This document shows positions 1-6,675 of a stretch of 10,022 nucleotides of DNA, piece by piece. The stretch spans positions 1 to 10,022 of the forward strand of contig JAPUIL010000183.1 in assembly GCA_027297085.1 (NCBI GenBank), read 5' to 3'. A program made the translations under genes and the position numbers. This stretch comes from Verrucomicrobiota bacterium (lineage in GTDB: Bacteria > Verrucomicrobiota > Verrucomicrobiia > Opitutales > UBA2995). Position 1 is the stretch's first letter; every line of letters begins with the position of its first letter. Below the pieces are notes generated by a model. The model saw nothing but the letters and a program-made list of their open reading frames with translations, was not told the DNA's origin and searched no databases.

Positions 1-2
1 GG

Positions 3-332
3 AAGGATGTCCGATCCAAAAATAGCTTCGAAATCAGCAGCGAGCGGGTGGTTGAGAGCAAACGCGGTCTGAAATCGGCCTACAAGGATCGTGTCTGTAG
101 TTCCATCATGGAACGCGAGAAAATGAGTTTTCCGGTTCCATTCGTCCATTGGTTCCAGACCATCCTGGCCGAACCTTACCGTGCCCACCTGAGCGAACCA
201 ACAGGTATGATGGCTTTGCTACCGGAACAAACCCGGCTCGCTTTACAATCCAGCAAGGAACCCGATCCAATGGTAGCGTGGCCGCTCATGAATCTCGCAA
301 TCTGGCAGCGCCACTTTGGTGTGCGCCTTTGA
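3..332 (+). CDS. Asparagine synthase-like amidotransferase, C-terminal fragment
   Basis: The reading frame is open from the left edge to a TGA at 330-332, so only the last 109 residues are present and the start lies outside the window. The visible part matches the end of the asparagine synthase (AsnB-type) synthetase domain: a helix around LKSAYKDRV, then IMEREKMSFPVPFVHWF, which corresponds to the family's R-x-K-x-GFPVP-x-x-x-W segment, and a closing PLMNLAIWQRHFG that matches the usual LLNLxLWxxxF ending. The family transfers glutamine nitrogen to an acyl-adenylate. In glycan clusters such proteins often amidate a sugar acid or another metabolite rather than make asparagine. Gly is replaced by Ser in the GFPVP motif (SFPVP), a mild deviation. 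The substrate cannot be told from this fragment. The next gene on the same strand starts 99 bases later. Confidence 0.8.
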   Translation, partial: KDVRSKNSFEISSERVVESKRGLKSAYKDRVCSSIMEREKMSFPVPFVHWFQTILAEPYRAHLSEPTGMMALLPEQTRLALQSSKEPDPMVAWPLMNLAIWQRHFGVRL

Positions 333-431
333 GTTGAACGATTATTCTGAATCGGTCTGGTCGAAGGTTGCAGTTTAAAACTTTTTACTGGAGAGTCCGA
401 AATTTAGTTATCACTTTATTGCCGGATAATT

Positions 432-1946
432 ATGCGTTTTGAAAAGATTTTAGTTTTGGATGATGAGTTGATCATTCGAAAGACACTGCAGGAATTTTTA
501 AGTCGTAAGCGCTACAAAGTAAGGCCAGTTGCTACGGTTCAAGAAGCGATGGATCAATTGCAGGGAGATCACGACTACGACCTCATGTTCCTCGATGTAA
601 ACCTGCCGGACGGGGAGGGGACGGACGTTCTCGAGGCTATGCAAGGAGTGGAGAATGCGCCACTTGCCATTATGATCACCGGGCAAGGTACGATCCAGTC
701 CGCGGTGAGGTGTATGAAGTTGGGCGCCTTCGATTATTTACTTAAACCCTTTTCAAACGACGAAATTAATATCGTCTTGCAGAAAGCAGCCAAGTTCCAC
801 CGGCTCGTAACGGTTAATCAGGAACTGACGAGTGAGACAAGTTCCTGGGGCAACCGTACTATCATTGGGAGCTCCCCTCCGATGAAGGCTTTGCACGATC
901 TGACCCGAAGTGTGGCCAGAACTGATGCAACCGTGTTAATTGGTGGTGAGACGGGAACTGGTAAGGAGTTGATTTCTCACGCTATCCACAGTGAAAGTCT
1001 GCGACGGAATAAACCTTTTATCAAGGTCAACTGCGCCGCGATTTCTGAAACTTTGATTGAGAGTGAATTTTTTGGCCACGAAAAGGGAGCATTCACAGGA
1101 GCCGTGCAAAGTCGCATCGGGCGATTCGAGTTGGCGGATGGAGGGACTCTGTTGCTCGATGAAGTGAGTGAAATTTCCCTGCCGCTTCAGGCTAAACTGC
1201 TACGCGTGCTTCAGGAGCGTGAACTTGAACGAGTAGGGGGTACAAAAACGATCAAGGTCGATGTTCGTATCATCGCTACTACCAACCGTGATTTGCTTCA
1301 GTCGGTTAAGGACGGTGAATTCCGCGAAGACCTTTATTACCGGCTCAACGTTTTCCCGCTTCATGCTCCTGCGCTAAGAGATCGCAAGGAAGATATACCG
1401 TTAATTGCGGCGAGCTTCCTGCAGGAATATTCCCGCAAGCACGGCCGGAAATTGGAAAGCTTCAGCCCCGAAGCCATGGAATTACTCATGCGGCACACAT
1501 GGCCTGGAAATGTTCGCGAGCTGCAGAACATCATTGAGCGGGCGGTCATCCTCAGTGTTTCTGGAAATACGATTGTGCCTGCGTCTTTGCCGCTTGAATT
1601 CCAACAACTCGTCCAAGACAGCGAGGGCACTGGTATTCAACAGTCCACTACACCCGAAACCGTTAAACAGCCTGTGGCTGCGGCATCGAACACTAGTGCG
1701 AAAGCAGAAGCCAACATTGCCGGGGTAGCCAAACCAGCCAGCGGCGAAGCATCCGGCTTGGTTTTGGCCGGTGAGGACTTTTCATTAGCCGCGGTTGAGC
1801 GCCAACTCATTTTAAAATGCCTGCAGGAATGCAAAGGCAACCGCACCCACGCATCAGAGATGATGCAGGTGAGCATCCGGACATTGCGCAACAAACTTAG
1901 TCAGTATAAGGACGAAGGCCGCGCGGAGTTTGCTGAGTTCTTTTGA
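432..1946 (+). CDS. NtrC-family sigma-54-dependent response regulator
   Basis: A 504-residue activator of sigma-54 RNA polymerase with the full three-domain plan. The receiver domain (about 1-120) has the acidic pair D10/D11, the phosphoacceptor D55 in [12 protein letters not shown]83 and K105. The AAA+ domain (about 143-375) has Walker A GETGTGKE (172-179), the sigma-54 contact loop GAFTGA (219-224), Walker B LLLDE (240-244), arginine-finger segment [11 protein letters not shown] (297-307) and sensor [10 protein letters not shown] (357-364). A linker rich in Ala, Ser and Thr (about 395-447) leads to a Fis-type HTH (about 451-492) ending in SIRTLRNKL. All catalytic residues are present, so it should be active when phosphorylated. 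The HTH resembles those of flagellar regulators such as FlbD, but this is family resemblance only. No partner histidine kinase lies in the window. Start: ATG just before [11 protein letters not shown], the normal receiver start. No clear Shine-Dalgarno precedes it. Confidence 0.96.
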   Translation: MRFEKILVLDDELIIRKTLQEFLSRKRYKVRPVATVQEAMDQLQGDHDYDLMFLDVNLPDGEGTDVLEAMQGVENAPLAIMITGQGTIQSAVRCMKLGAFDYLLKPFSNDEINIVLQKAAKFHRLVTVNQELTSETSSWGNRTIIGSSPPMKALHDLTRSVARTDATVLIGGETGTGKELISHAIHSESLRRNKPFIKVNCAAISETLIESEFFGHEKGAFTGAVQSRIGRFELADGGTLLLDEVSEISLPLQAKLLRVLQERELERVGGTKTIKVDVRIIATTNRDLLQSVKDGEFREDLYYRLNVFPLHAPALRDRKEDIPLIAASFLQEYSRKHGRKLESFSPEAMELLMRHTWPGNVRELQNIIERAVILSVSGNTIVPASLPLEFQQLVQDSEGTGIQQSTTPETVKQPVAAASNTSAKAEANIAGVAKPASGEASGLVLAGEDFSLAAVERQLILKCLQECKGNRTHASEMMQVSIRTLRNKLSQYKDEGRAEFAEFF

Positions 1947-1997
1947 GTATTTCTTGTTGACAGCCGATTCCAGGCCGCGTGAATAAATAAACGCTCG

Positions 1998-2834
1998 CTA
2001 CCTTTGTTCCAATGCTTGGGAGCAGGATAGTCCCACACTTGAGACGTGTTGGTGTGGTAGAAAGCGAGGCTTTAAGATGCTTGAATCTTTGAAGTAAATG
2101 GAGGTGCAGTTCTTGTAGAGATACGAAGGAATGAGTCCCCAAAAATCAATGCGAAAAAAACCCTCTTTTTTGAGGCGTTCCTGGGCGGCTTTATGAGCTA
2201 TGACATCTGCATTATCAAACACAATAATTCCGTTATTTTCTAGGTGAGGTAAGCCAGCGTTTGCGCATTCGTTCCTATGAGATCCATCAATAACGATGAC
2301 GTCATATTTGTCATCTAAGGACGATACGCCGGAAATGTAGTCCTCTTTTTCTTCGAATAGATGGATACTGGCATTCTCCGGAAGTTGCTCGCGGATTTCT
2401 TCGTACCAGGTCTTGTTGTTTTCAATGGCAACAATATTTCTAACGCGGCTTGCCCACCACAAAGTTGAGTTGCCACTTCCATATTCCAGTACGTTCCAAT
2501 CTGCCTGAATAATGCCATCCAAGAAATCAATTGCTGGGTAGGTAAACCATGGAACCGGCTTTTCCTGACTATTTACGGGACGGGATTTGACAATGGATTT
2601 AAGCCAGCCTGAGGAAACAAAGAAATTGGTGCCATTTGGAAGCAACTGGGTGATGGATTTCCAATGTGCGCTCAAGATCAGTTTGTGGGCGAAATTGATA
2701 TGATGCGGTGCAATGGCAACTCCTGCTTCGGTAGCTTCCTGTAGTTTTTTCACAGCATTCAAGGTGTCGCCATTATTTAAAAGGGAATCAATTTCTGCGA
2801 GGACTTTAGGTTCGTTGCTTTGCTCTGAATTCAT
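1998..2834 (-). CDS. Class I SAM-dependent methyltransferase with N-terminal helical region
   Basis: A 278-residue protein. The core (about 95-250) is a class I methyltransferase fold: PWFTYPAIDFLDG leads into motif I VLEYGSGNSTLWWA (115-128), the acidic strand-2 end VAIEN (135-139), the strand-4 motif YDVIVIDGSHRNE (177-189), GIIVFDNAD (202-210) and a closing FFRIDFWGLIP and CTSIYF. This pattern (GSGNST, IDG, DN) is shared by many methyltransferases of polysaccharide and flagellar glycosylation loci, usually with unknown sugar acceptors. Residues 8-60 are helical and TPR-like (LLNNGDTLNAVKKLQEA), perhaps a protein-interaction segment. The gene converges on the regulator gene with 51 bases between the stops and no clear terminator there. 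Upstream on the same strand, 94 bases away, is a small helical protein. The ATG is not preceded by a recognisable Shine-Dalgarno. Acceptor substrate unknown. Confidence 0.9.
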   Translation of the reverse strand: MNSEQSNEPKVLAEIDSLLNNGDTLNAVKKLQEATEAGVAIAPHHINFAHKLILSAHWKSITQLLPNGTNFFVSSGWLKSIVKSRPVNSQEKPVPWFTYPAIDFLDGIIQADWNVLEYGSGNSTLWWASRVRNIVAIENNKTWYEEIREQLPENASIHLFEEKEDYISGVSSLDDKYDVIVIDGSHRNECANAGLPHLENNGIIVFDNADVIAHKAAQERLKKEGFFRIDFWGLIPSYLYKNCTSIYFKDSSILKPRFLPHQHVSSVGLSCSQALEQR

Positions 2835-2928
2835 TGGATAACTGAGGTGTAGTTGCTAACTAAATACTATTCTGATGGACCGATTAGGTAGTTACTGTGT
2901 TGGGAGCGGTCATATTGGCGATAATTTT

Positions 2929-3159
2929 TCATCCGACTTTTTGCAATAAGTCTTCGAACGGTGTTTTCAGTAAGTGGAGAACCTCACTCCTCACTTTTGG
3001 CTGATGATCTTCTAAATAGCCGGACGCTGCTTCGAGGGCCTGAATTACTACCTCATCAACATCAAATTTTTTAAAATCGATTGATTTCTGCAGAAGGGTG
3101 TCCAAGGGATTTACGGCTACCATTTCACTGAAGATAAATATCGTGTTCTCTGAGTTCAA
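2929..3159 (-). CDS. Small helical hypothetical protein
   Basis: I do not recognise this protein. The frame gives 76 residues from a TTG at 3157-3159, or 64 residues from an internal ATG at 3121-3123 (MVAVNPLDTLLQKS). Neither start has a clear Shine-Dalgarno. The residues after position 18 look like two or three amphipathic helices (VVIQALEAASGYLEDH, then VRSEVLHLLKTPFEDLL), with no signal peptide or membrane segment and no cysteine. It fills what would otherwise be an empty gap of about 410 bases and lies on the same strand as the methyltransferase that begins 94 bases downstream, so it may be co-transcribed with it. Nothing overlaps it on the other strand. The TTG-started version begins MNSEN, close to the MNSEQ start of that methyltransferase, which is either coincidence or a hint of shared origin. 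It could be a real small adaptor protein, a remnant, or a chance frame. Confidence 0.42.
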   Translation of the reverse strand: MNSENTIFIFSEMVAVNPLDTLLQKSIDFKKFDVDEVVIQALEAASGYLEDHQPKVRSEVLHLLKTPFEDLLQKVG

Positions 3160-3247
3160 TCCGCAATTTTATAGTTCTTACAACTCAAAACAAACATCCT
3201 GCGTCAACCAATCGGAATTGTCATTCATGCTAATCTAGCAGAATATT

Positions 3248-4129
3248 ATGCGCGAAAATAATTCGGGAAAAATAGTCGAATTCGGACCCGTTCCTTGGTC
3301 CAGGCCGGAAATACTGGAATGTTTAGAGGAATTTTCCCGTCTCTATGAAGAACGCCCCATTCGGGATAACCGTGGAGGAATGAAAGCTCCTCATATGTTT
3401 GCGGTCTGGTTCATGGTGAGGCAGCTGTCGCCGGACATAATTGTTGAAAGCGGGGTATGGAAAGGACAGAGCACTTGGTTGCTTGAAAAAGCCTGTCCTA
3501 AAGCTGAGCTATTTTCCATTGATTTGAATCTAAAAACGAGAGAATATGTCTCAAACCGAGCCATTTATTCGGACAAAGATTTTTCGGAACAAGATTGGTC
3601 GGACCTGCCGGATCAGTCGCTTGTTTTTTTCGATGATCATCAGAACGCTTACCGACGATTGCAACAATGCTCATGGTTTGGGTTTCGGCACATTATTTTT
3701 GAAGATAATTACCCTATCACCAAAGGTGATTGTTACAGCTTGAAGAAGGTGTTTTCAGAAGTGGGCTTTGATCCCTTTGGTTCCAATAAAGAGCCAAAGG
3801 ATGATGGCTATTTATTTAAAGGCAGGCGGCGTTCAGATGGATCGATTGAAGTAACTCCGTTGACGCTGACCCCCCAGTACGAGTCCAAGATAATTGCCCC
3901 TAATGTTTGCGATGCCAAGATGCTGCGAAAGCGGCTTGAGGTTTACCATGAGTTCCCTCCAGTGTTCAAGTGTGACAAAACCCGATGGGAAGATGATTGG
4001 AGTGACGCATTATATCCTACTCCAAAACCCTTGATTGAACGATCGACCTTGGCCACGCATGATATTTTTTTAGAGGAAGCAATTTATTACACTTGGATTT
4101 GCTACGTACGTTTGAAATCAATCGGTTAA
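3248..4129 (+). CDS. CmcI-like SAM-methyltransferase-fold protein
   Basis: A 293-residue protein with a methyltransferase-type Rossmann core. Residues 62-80 give motif I PDIIVESGVWKGQSTWLLE, residues 87-94 the strand ELFSIDLN ending in an acidic residue, residues 123-131 QSLVFFDDH at the strand-4 position and residues 148-154 HIIFEDN. The ExGVxxGxST form of motif I is typical of the cephalosporin-hydroxylase (CmcI)/rhamnosyl O-methyltransferase group, many of which sit in sugar-modification clusters. The FDDH and FEDN acidic pairs could bind a metal, as in that group. Residues 205-293 form a C-terminal extension with many aromatic and charged residues (CDKTRWEDDWSDALYP) that I cannot assign. 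The ATG start follows AT-rich sequence without a Shine-Dalgarno. The gene stands alone on this strand between minus-strand genes, so it probably has its own promoter. Role in methylating a glycan is inferred, not shown. Confidence 0.8.
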   Translation: MRENNSGKIVEFGPVPWSRPEILECLEEFSRLYEERPIRDNRGGMKAPHMFAVWFMVRQLSPDIIVESGVWKGQSTWLLEKACPKAELFSIDLNLKTREYVSNRAIYSDKDFSEQDWSDLPDQSLVFFDDHQNAYRRLQQCSWFGFRHIIFEDNYPITKGDCYSLKKVFSEVGFDPFGSNKEPKDDGYLFKGRRRSDGSIEVTPLTLTPQYESKIIAPNVCDAKMLRKRLEVYHEFPPVFKCDKTRWEDDWSDALYPTPKPLIERSTLATHDIFLEEAIYYTWICYVRLKSIG

Positions 4130-4200
4130 TAACAGGGCGATTGCTGTCAAAATCAGCCGTAAAGTGGAGAAATTGGATTGTTTATGTCACGCGCTTGATT

Positions 4201-4238
4201 CCAAGAATCCGACCCTTGGGCTTTGTTTTTGAAGGCCC
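4201..4238. other. Two overlapping inverted repeats in a convergent gap
   Basis: The 210-base gap between the stops at 4129 (+) and 4340 (-) has no gene that I can see. It contains two stems that cannot form together because they share bases 4218-4219: CCAAG/CTTGG (4201-4205 with 4215-4219) and GGGCTTT/AAGGCCC (4218-4224 with 4232-4238, one G-U pair). Neither is followed by a T run on either strand, so they do not look like ordinary intrinsic terminators. Further right, GACTCC occurs twice, about 27 bases apart (near 4281 and 4308), and an AATAATA/TATTATT pair lies between 4266 and 4293. These may only be 3' untranslated structure. Confidence 0.3.
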
Positions 4239-4339
4239 GAAAAAGATGTTAAGTTGAGGCCTTTGAATAATAATAAAAACGACTCCTATTATTGAGGAAA
4301 GGGGCGAGACTCCATAAGTTTACATTAAAATTGTTGGCT

Positions 4340-5767
4340 CTAACTTTTATTCAATTCGAAGAGTCCCTGTAGCGACTCTTTTTCTTGGTAGCCAGCAGCC
4401 AGCAGTGTTTCGGTAATTGGTTTATTGTCAGGATTGTAGTCCCAAACACAAACTCTCACGTGTGTCTTACCCAGCTTCGGGCCAAGGGTCTCCAAATCCT
4501 TAGTGGTTGTTATAAGCAAGTCGCTTGATTCTGTGGCAAGTCGCTCTTCATCGACACGGGACAGATTCTTAACCTGCATTTTGTCCATGAACGGACGCAC
4601 TTTTGTGTCATATGTCTTTGGATCCACGGCGATGATCTGCTTGAGTCGTACCAGGTCAGCTAAGTCGGCGGCAATAAATGGAGTCGCCTCGCCAGCGAGC
4701 ATGATGCGGGGCGTTTCTTTTGTTCGATGAATCTCTTGAGCCACCTCGTAAATCTGAACACGTCTCATGGTGGCGTTCTTGTTTTGGGGAGTGGAGGCTT
4801 GTATTTTGCAACGAGGTTCGTCCTTCAATCGGAATGCATCGTGATGGGTTTCTCCGTCGTTCAAAAGAGCATAGAAGGCGTCTCTACGTGCACTAAAACT
4901 GAAGTGGCGATTTGTGATTGATTGGCCTTTTTCAGCGATGCGCACCGCCTCTTCAGGATGCTTTCCGTAGAATGCCAATTTTTCAATCAGGTCCTTCACA
5001 TTCGCATAGGTGACGATTGAGTCCCCGTTCTGGTAAAAGAGCTGCAAGCCGGAGAACTCTGAAAGCTCATCGTTGAACAAGAGCGCACCGTTCTGGGTGC
5101 TTTCAAAAACGCGCATATTTAGCTCTCCGTTGAGGGAAATATTAAGCGAATATCGACTTTGAGAAACCAGCTCCAACGAATCGCGTCTGGGCAGCTTGCC
5201 TCCTACGATCTTAATGTTTTCCTCGGCCAGCGCCTTGATGATATGCAATCGGCGTGGATGGTATTTACCAAGCTGTCCGAAGAAACAAAGGTCATGCAGT
5301 TTTACTTTAGATTGTGCAATGGTAGGCACGGCAAAAGTGAGTCCTGGCATCCAGTAAACATTGCTGAAGCCCAGCTCTGTAAAAAAGTGGGCGTTGTGGC
5401 GATTCCATAGAAAAATGGCATCGAAGTTCTCCGCGTAAACGTATTCGACCATTCTCTGGAGTGGTTTTTCACCAAAGTGAGTGGCTCCACCAATGAGCAA
5501 TACCTTGACACAGTTGATTGGCAGATTGATTGGAGCGCATTGTGCCCCGCCATCCGTATGCACAAGTATGGTATCCGGGTAATCTTGGGGGCGAACTTTT
5601 GCGAACACCTGTTGGCAATCAAATGTGCCACCCGGCGTGTTCATATATTTATACTTCCCGTTGTTTCGCAGGTTACTGTGAAACGACCCGCAAACCGTTT
5701 CCGTGTTATCGATAAACACGCGCGGCAGAAGTGGTGGCAGACCGTGTGTGAAAATGAAAATGTTCAT
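4340..5767 (-). CDS. CgeB-like glycosyltransferase with extra C-terminal Rossmann-like domain
   Basis: A 475-residue, probably cytoplasmic protein; no signal peptide or membrane helix is visible. Residues 1-310 read as a GT-B glycosyltransferase of the CgeB/Glyco_trans_1_2 type: an N-terminal half with ILVHTDGG and LIGGATHFGE, the linker region VYWMPGLTF (137-145), CFFGQLGKYHPRR (161-173) opening the second half, and the signature SLNISLNGELNMRVFEST (207-224) followed by NGALLFND, the usual donor-binding part where the glutamate of RVFE contacts the nucleotide sugar. Residues 333-475 are a separate alpha/beta unit (RIMLAGEATPF, IIAVDPK, SSDLLITTTKD, VRVCVWDYNPDN) resembling a methyltransferase Rossmann fold without the glycine-rich loop. 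The ATG overlaps the TGA of the upstream gene (ATGA), so the two are translationally coupled. Donor and acceptor sugars are unknown. Confidence 0.85.
   Translation of the reverse strand: MNIFIFTHGLPPLLPRVFIDNTETVCGSFHSNLRNNGKYKYMNTPGGTFDCQQVFAKVRPQDYPDTILVHTDGGAQCAPINLPINCVKVLLIGGATHFGEKPLQRMVEYVYAENFDAIFLWNRHNAHFFTELGFSNVYWMPGLTFAVPTIAQSKVKLHDLCFFGQLGKYHPRRLHIIKALAEENIKIVGGKLPRRDSLELVSQSRYSLNISLNGELNMRVFESTQNGALLFNDELSEFSGLQLFYQNGDSIVTYANVKDLIEKLAFYGKHPEEAVRIAEKGQSITNRHFSFSARRDAFYALLNDGETHHDAFRLKDEPRCKIQASTPQNKNATMRRVQIYEVAQEIHRTKETPRIMLAGEATPFIAADLADLVRLKQIIAVDPKTYDTKVRPFMDKMQVKNLSRVDEERLATESSDLLITTTKDLETLGPKLGKTHVRVCVWDYNPDNKPITETLLAAGYQEKESLQGLFELNKS
4359..4388 (+). terminator. Possible intrinsic terminator for the 3248-4129 gene
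   Basis: On the plus strand, AAGAGTC (4359-4365) pairs perfectly with GACTCTT (4374-4380) across an eight-base loop, and the stem runs into TTTCTT, giving a T-rich tail. This has the form of a rho-independent terminator for transcription coming from the plus-strand methyltransferase-like gene 230 bases upstream. It lies inside the last codons of the convergent minus-strand glycosyltransferase gene (coding for ESLQGLF), so the symmetry could be chance. The stem holds only three G-C pairs, which makes it weak. Confidence 0.35.
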
Positions 5768-6471
5768 TTAAGGATACTAAAATCAGGATGGTCTCCCGAG
5801 TATTTGAGAATGCTTTGTTCCAGGCCCTGATCTTCATTCCAGGATTTCAAATCCAACGGAGGTTCGGAACGGTCATGCCATACTTTGATCGGTCCAAAAA
5901 ACGTCCTTTGCCATTGGGGCCGCAGATTCCAATTGAGGGGAAGCACAAAAGGATTAAATCCCGTGTCAACGACAGCCTGGCTAAACCCCGCTTGATCGTT
6001 GTTGGGCATTTCTAAAATCCTTTCGTTTCTGAAGAAAACCATTGCGGAATTTATAGAGTGAGCAATTTCCTCCCAGCGCTTAAATACCGCTTCGGCCTTT
6101 TGAGTGAAAAATAAAACCCCCGTGTTGTATTCGATTTGATCTCCTGCGATATCGGTGTAACGGCGCGCCCAGGGACATTCGTTGATGCAACAGGCCAGTC
6201 CATGTTGTTCCGCCTTCTCAAACCCAAAGTCCAAGCGGTCCATTACCATGGTGTCCGTATCCAAAAACAAGGTCGTCTTGAACGGGCTCAGCTCGAGCAT
6301 CCGTGCTTTGTTAAGGAGGGTGGAATTGTTCTCCAGTTTTATTTTTTCAAAGGGGAGCTCGGAGTGAAAGCGTTGGAGTGAATTTACCGATCGATCCAGT
6401 TCGCCTTCGACTGTGTCTCCCCAATAAACGTAAATAACTCCTCTGGCTTTTTTTTGGCTTGGTTGCTTCAT
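5764..6471 (-). CDS. GT-A fold glycosyltransferase (GT8-like)
   Basis: A 235-residue protein, first gene of a minus-strand pair. It has the features of a GT-A nucleotide-sugar transferase: an N-terminal strand GVIYVYWGD (11-19), the metal-binding DxD motif in TTLFLDTDTMVMDRL (66-80; D71 and D73), EYNTGVLFF (114-122), where GT8-like enzymes shape the donor site, an acidic NNDQAGF (157-163) that resembles the NDQ motif, and IKVWHDR (195-201), whose His199 could be the third metal ligand. It is shorter than typical GT8 enzymes, but all expected elements are there. No signal peptide is visible. Exact family membership is uncertain; a general nucleotide-diphospho-sugar transferase call is safer than a sugar-specific one. 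The start ATG has no Shine-Dalgarno. Its TGA overlaps the ATG of the CgeB-like gene, so both products probably act on the same glycan. Confidence 0.8.
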   Translation of the reverse strand: MKQPSQKKARGVIYVYWGDTVEGELDRSVNSLQRFHSELPFEKIKLENNSTLLNKARMLELSPFKTTLFLDTDTMVMDRLDFGFEKAEQHGLACCINECPWARRYTDIAGDQIEYNTGVLFFTQKAEAVFKRWEEIAHSINSAMVFFRNERILEMPNNDQAGFSQAVVDTGFNPFVLPLNWNLRPQWQRTFFGPIKVWHDRSEPPLDLKSWNEDQGLEQSILKYSGDHPDFSILK

Positions 6472-6675
6472 GGATGCTGGTTAATCTGATTACTTGGTTG
6501 ATCCCAGAGGATCAGCTTTGGGAATTGGATTGGAGGTTGGTGGTCTACGGGACTGGTAGCAAGTTATATGGTTTTATCAGAGATTTATTTTGTGCGCGTT
6601 GGTTTACGCATTATTTTAATTTGAATTAAGCGCTAGATGTGCTAATTGCTGGCTTTGTGATACTGCCTGCCAATT
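6472..6675. promoter_or_regulatory. Divergent promoter region between two glycan operons
   Basis: The only divergent gap between multi-gene units, 204 bases long, so promoters for both the minus-strand glycosyltransferase pair and the plus-strand OGT pair must lie here or within the neighbouring coding ends. Two inverted repeats are visible: TGATCC-CAGA-GGATCA (6499-6514), and TTAATT-TG-AATTAA (6616-6629), the latter 47 bases before the plus-strand start and well placed for an operator. I could not find convincing -35/-10 pairs, and no GG-N10-GC sigma-54 element occurs in the correct spacing, so the regulator upstream is not shown to act here. Confidence 0.4.

Noticed and set aside
358..371. 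Sigma-54 promoter-like TGG...TTGC ahead of the regulator gene
   Set aside because: The spacing between GG (359-360) and GC (370-371) is nine bases, not the required ten, and the rest of the -24 box is poor.
2025..2060. CCACAC/GTGTGG inverted repeat near the end of the regulator-methyltransferase convergence
   Set aside because: No T run follows on either strand and the repeat is within codons of the minus-strand gene, so it is not called a terminator.
2154..2176. Terminator-like hairpin with T run on the minus strand (CCTC, A6, GAGG, T7)
   Set aside because: It lies inside the methyltransferase coding sequence, where it encodes LKKEGFF; the stem is only four pairs and is explained by the codons.
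3217..3247. TTGTCA and GAATAT about 17 bases apart before the 3248 gene
   Set aside because: The -10-like box would sit one base before the ATG, putting the transcript start inside the coding region.
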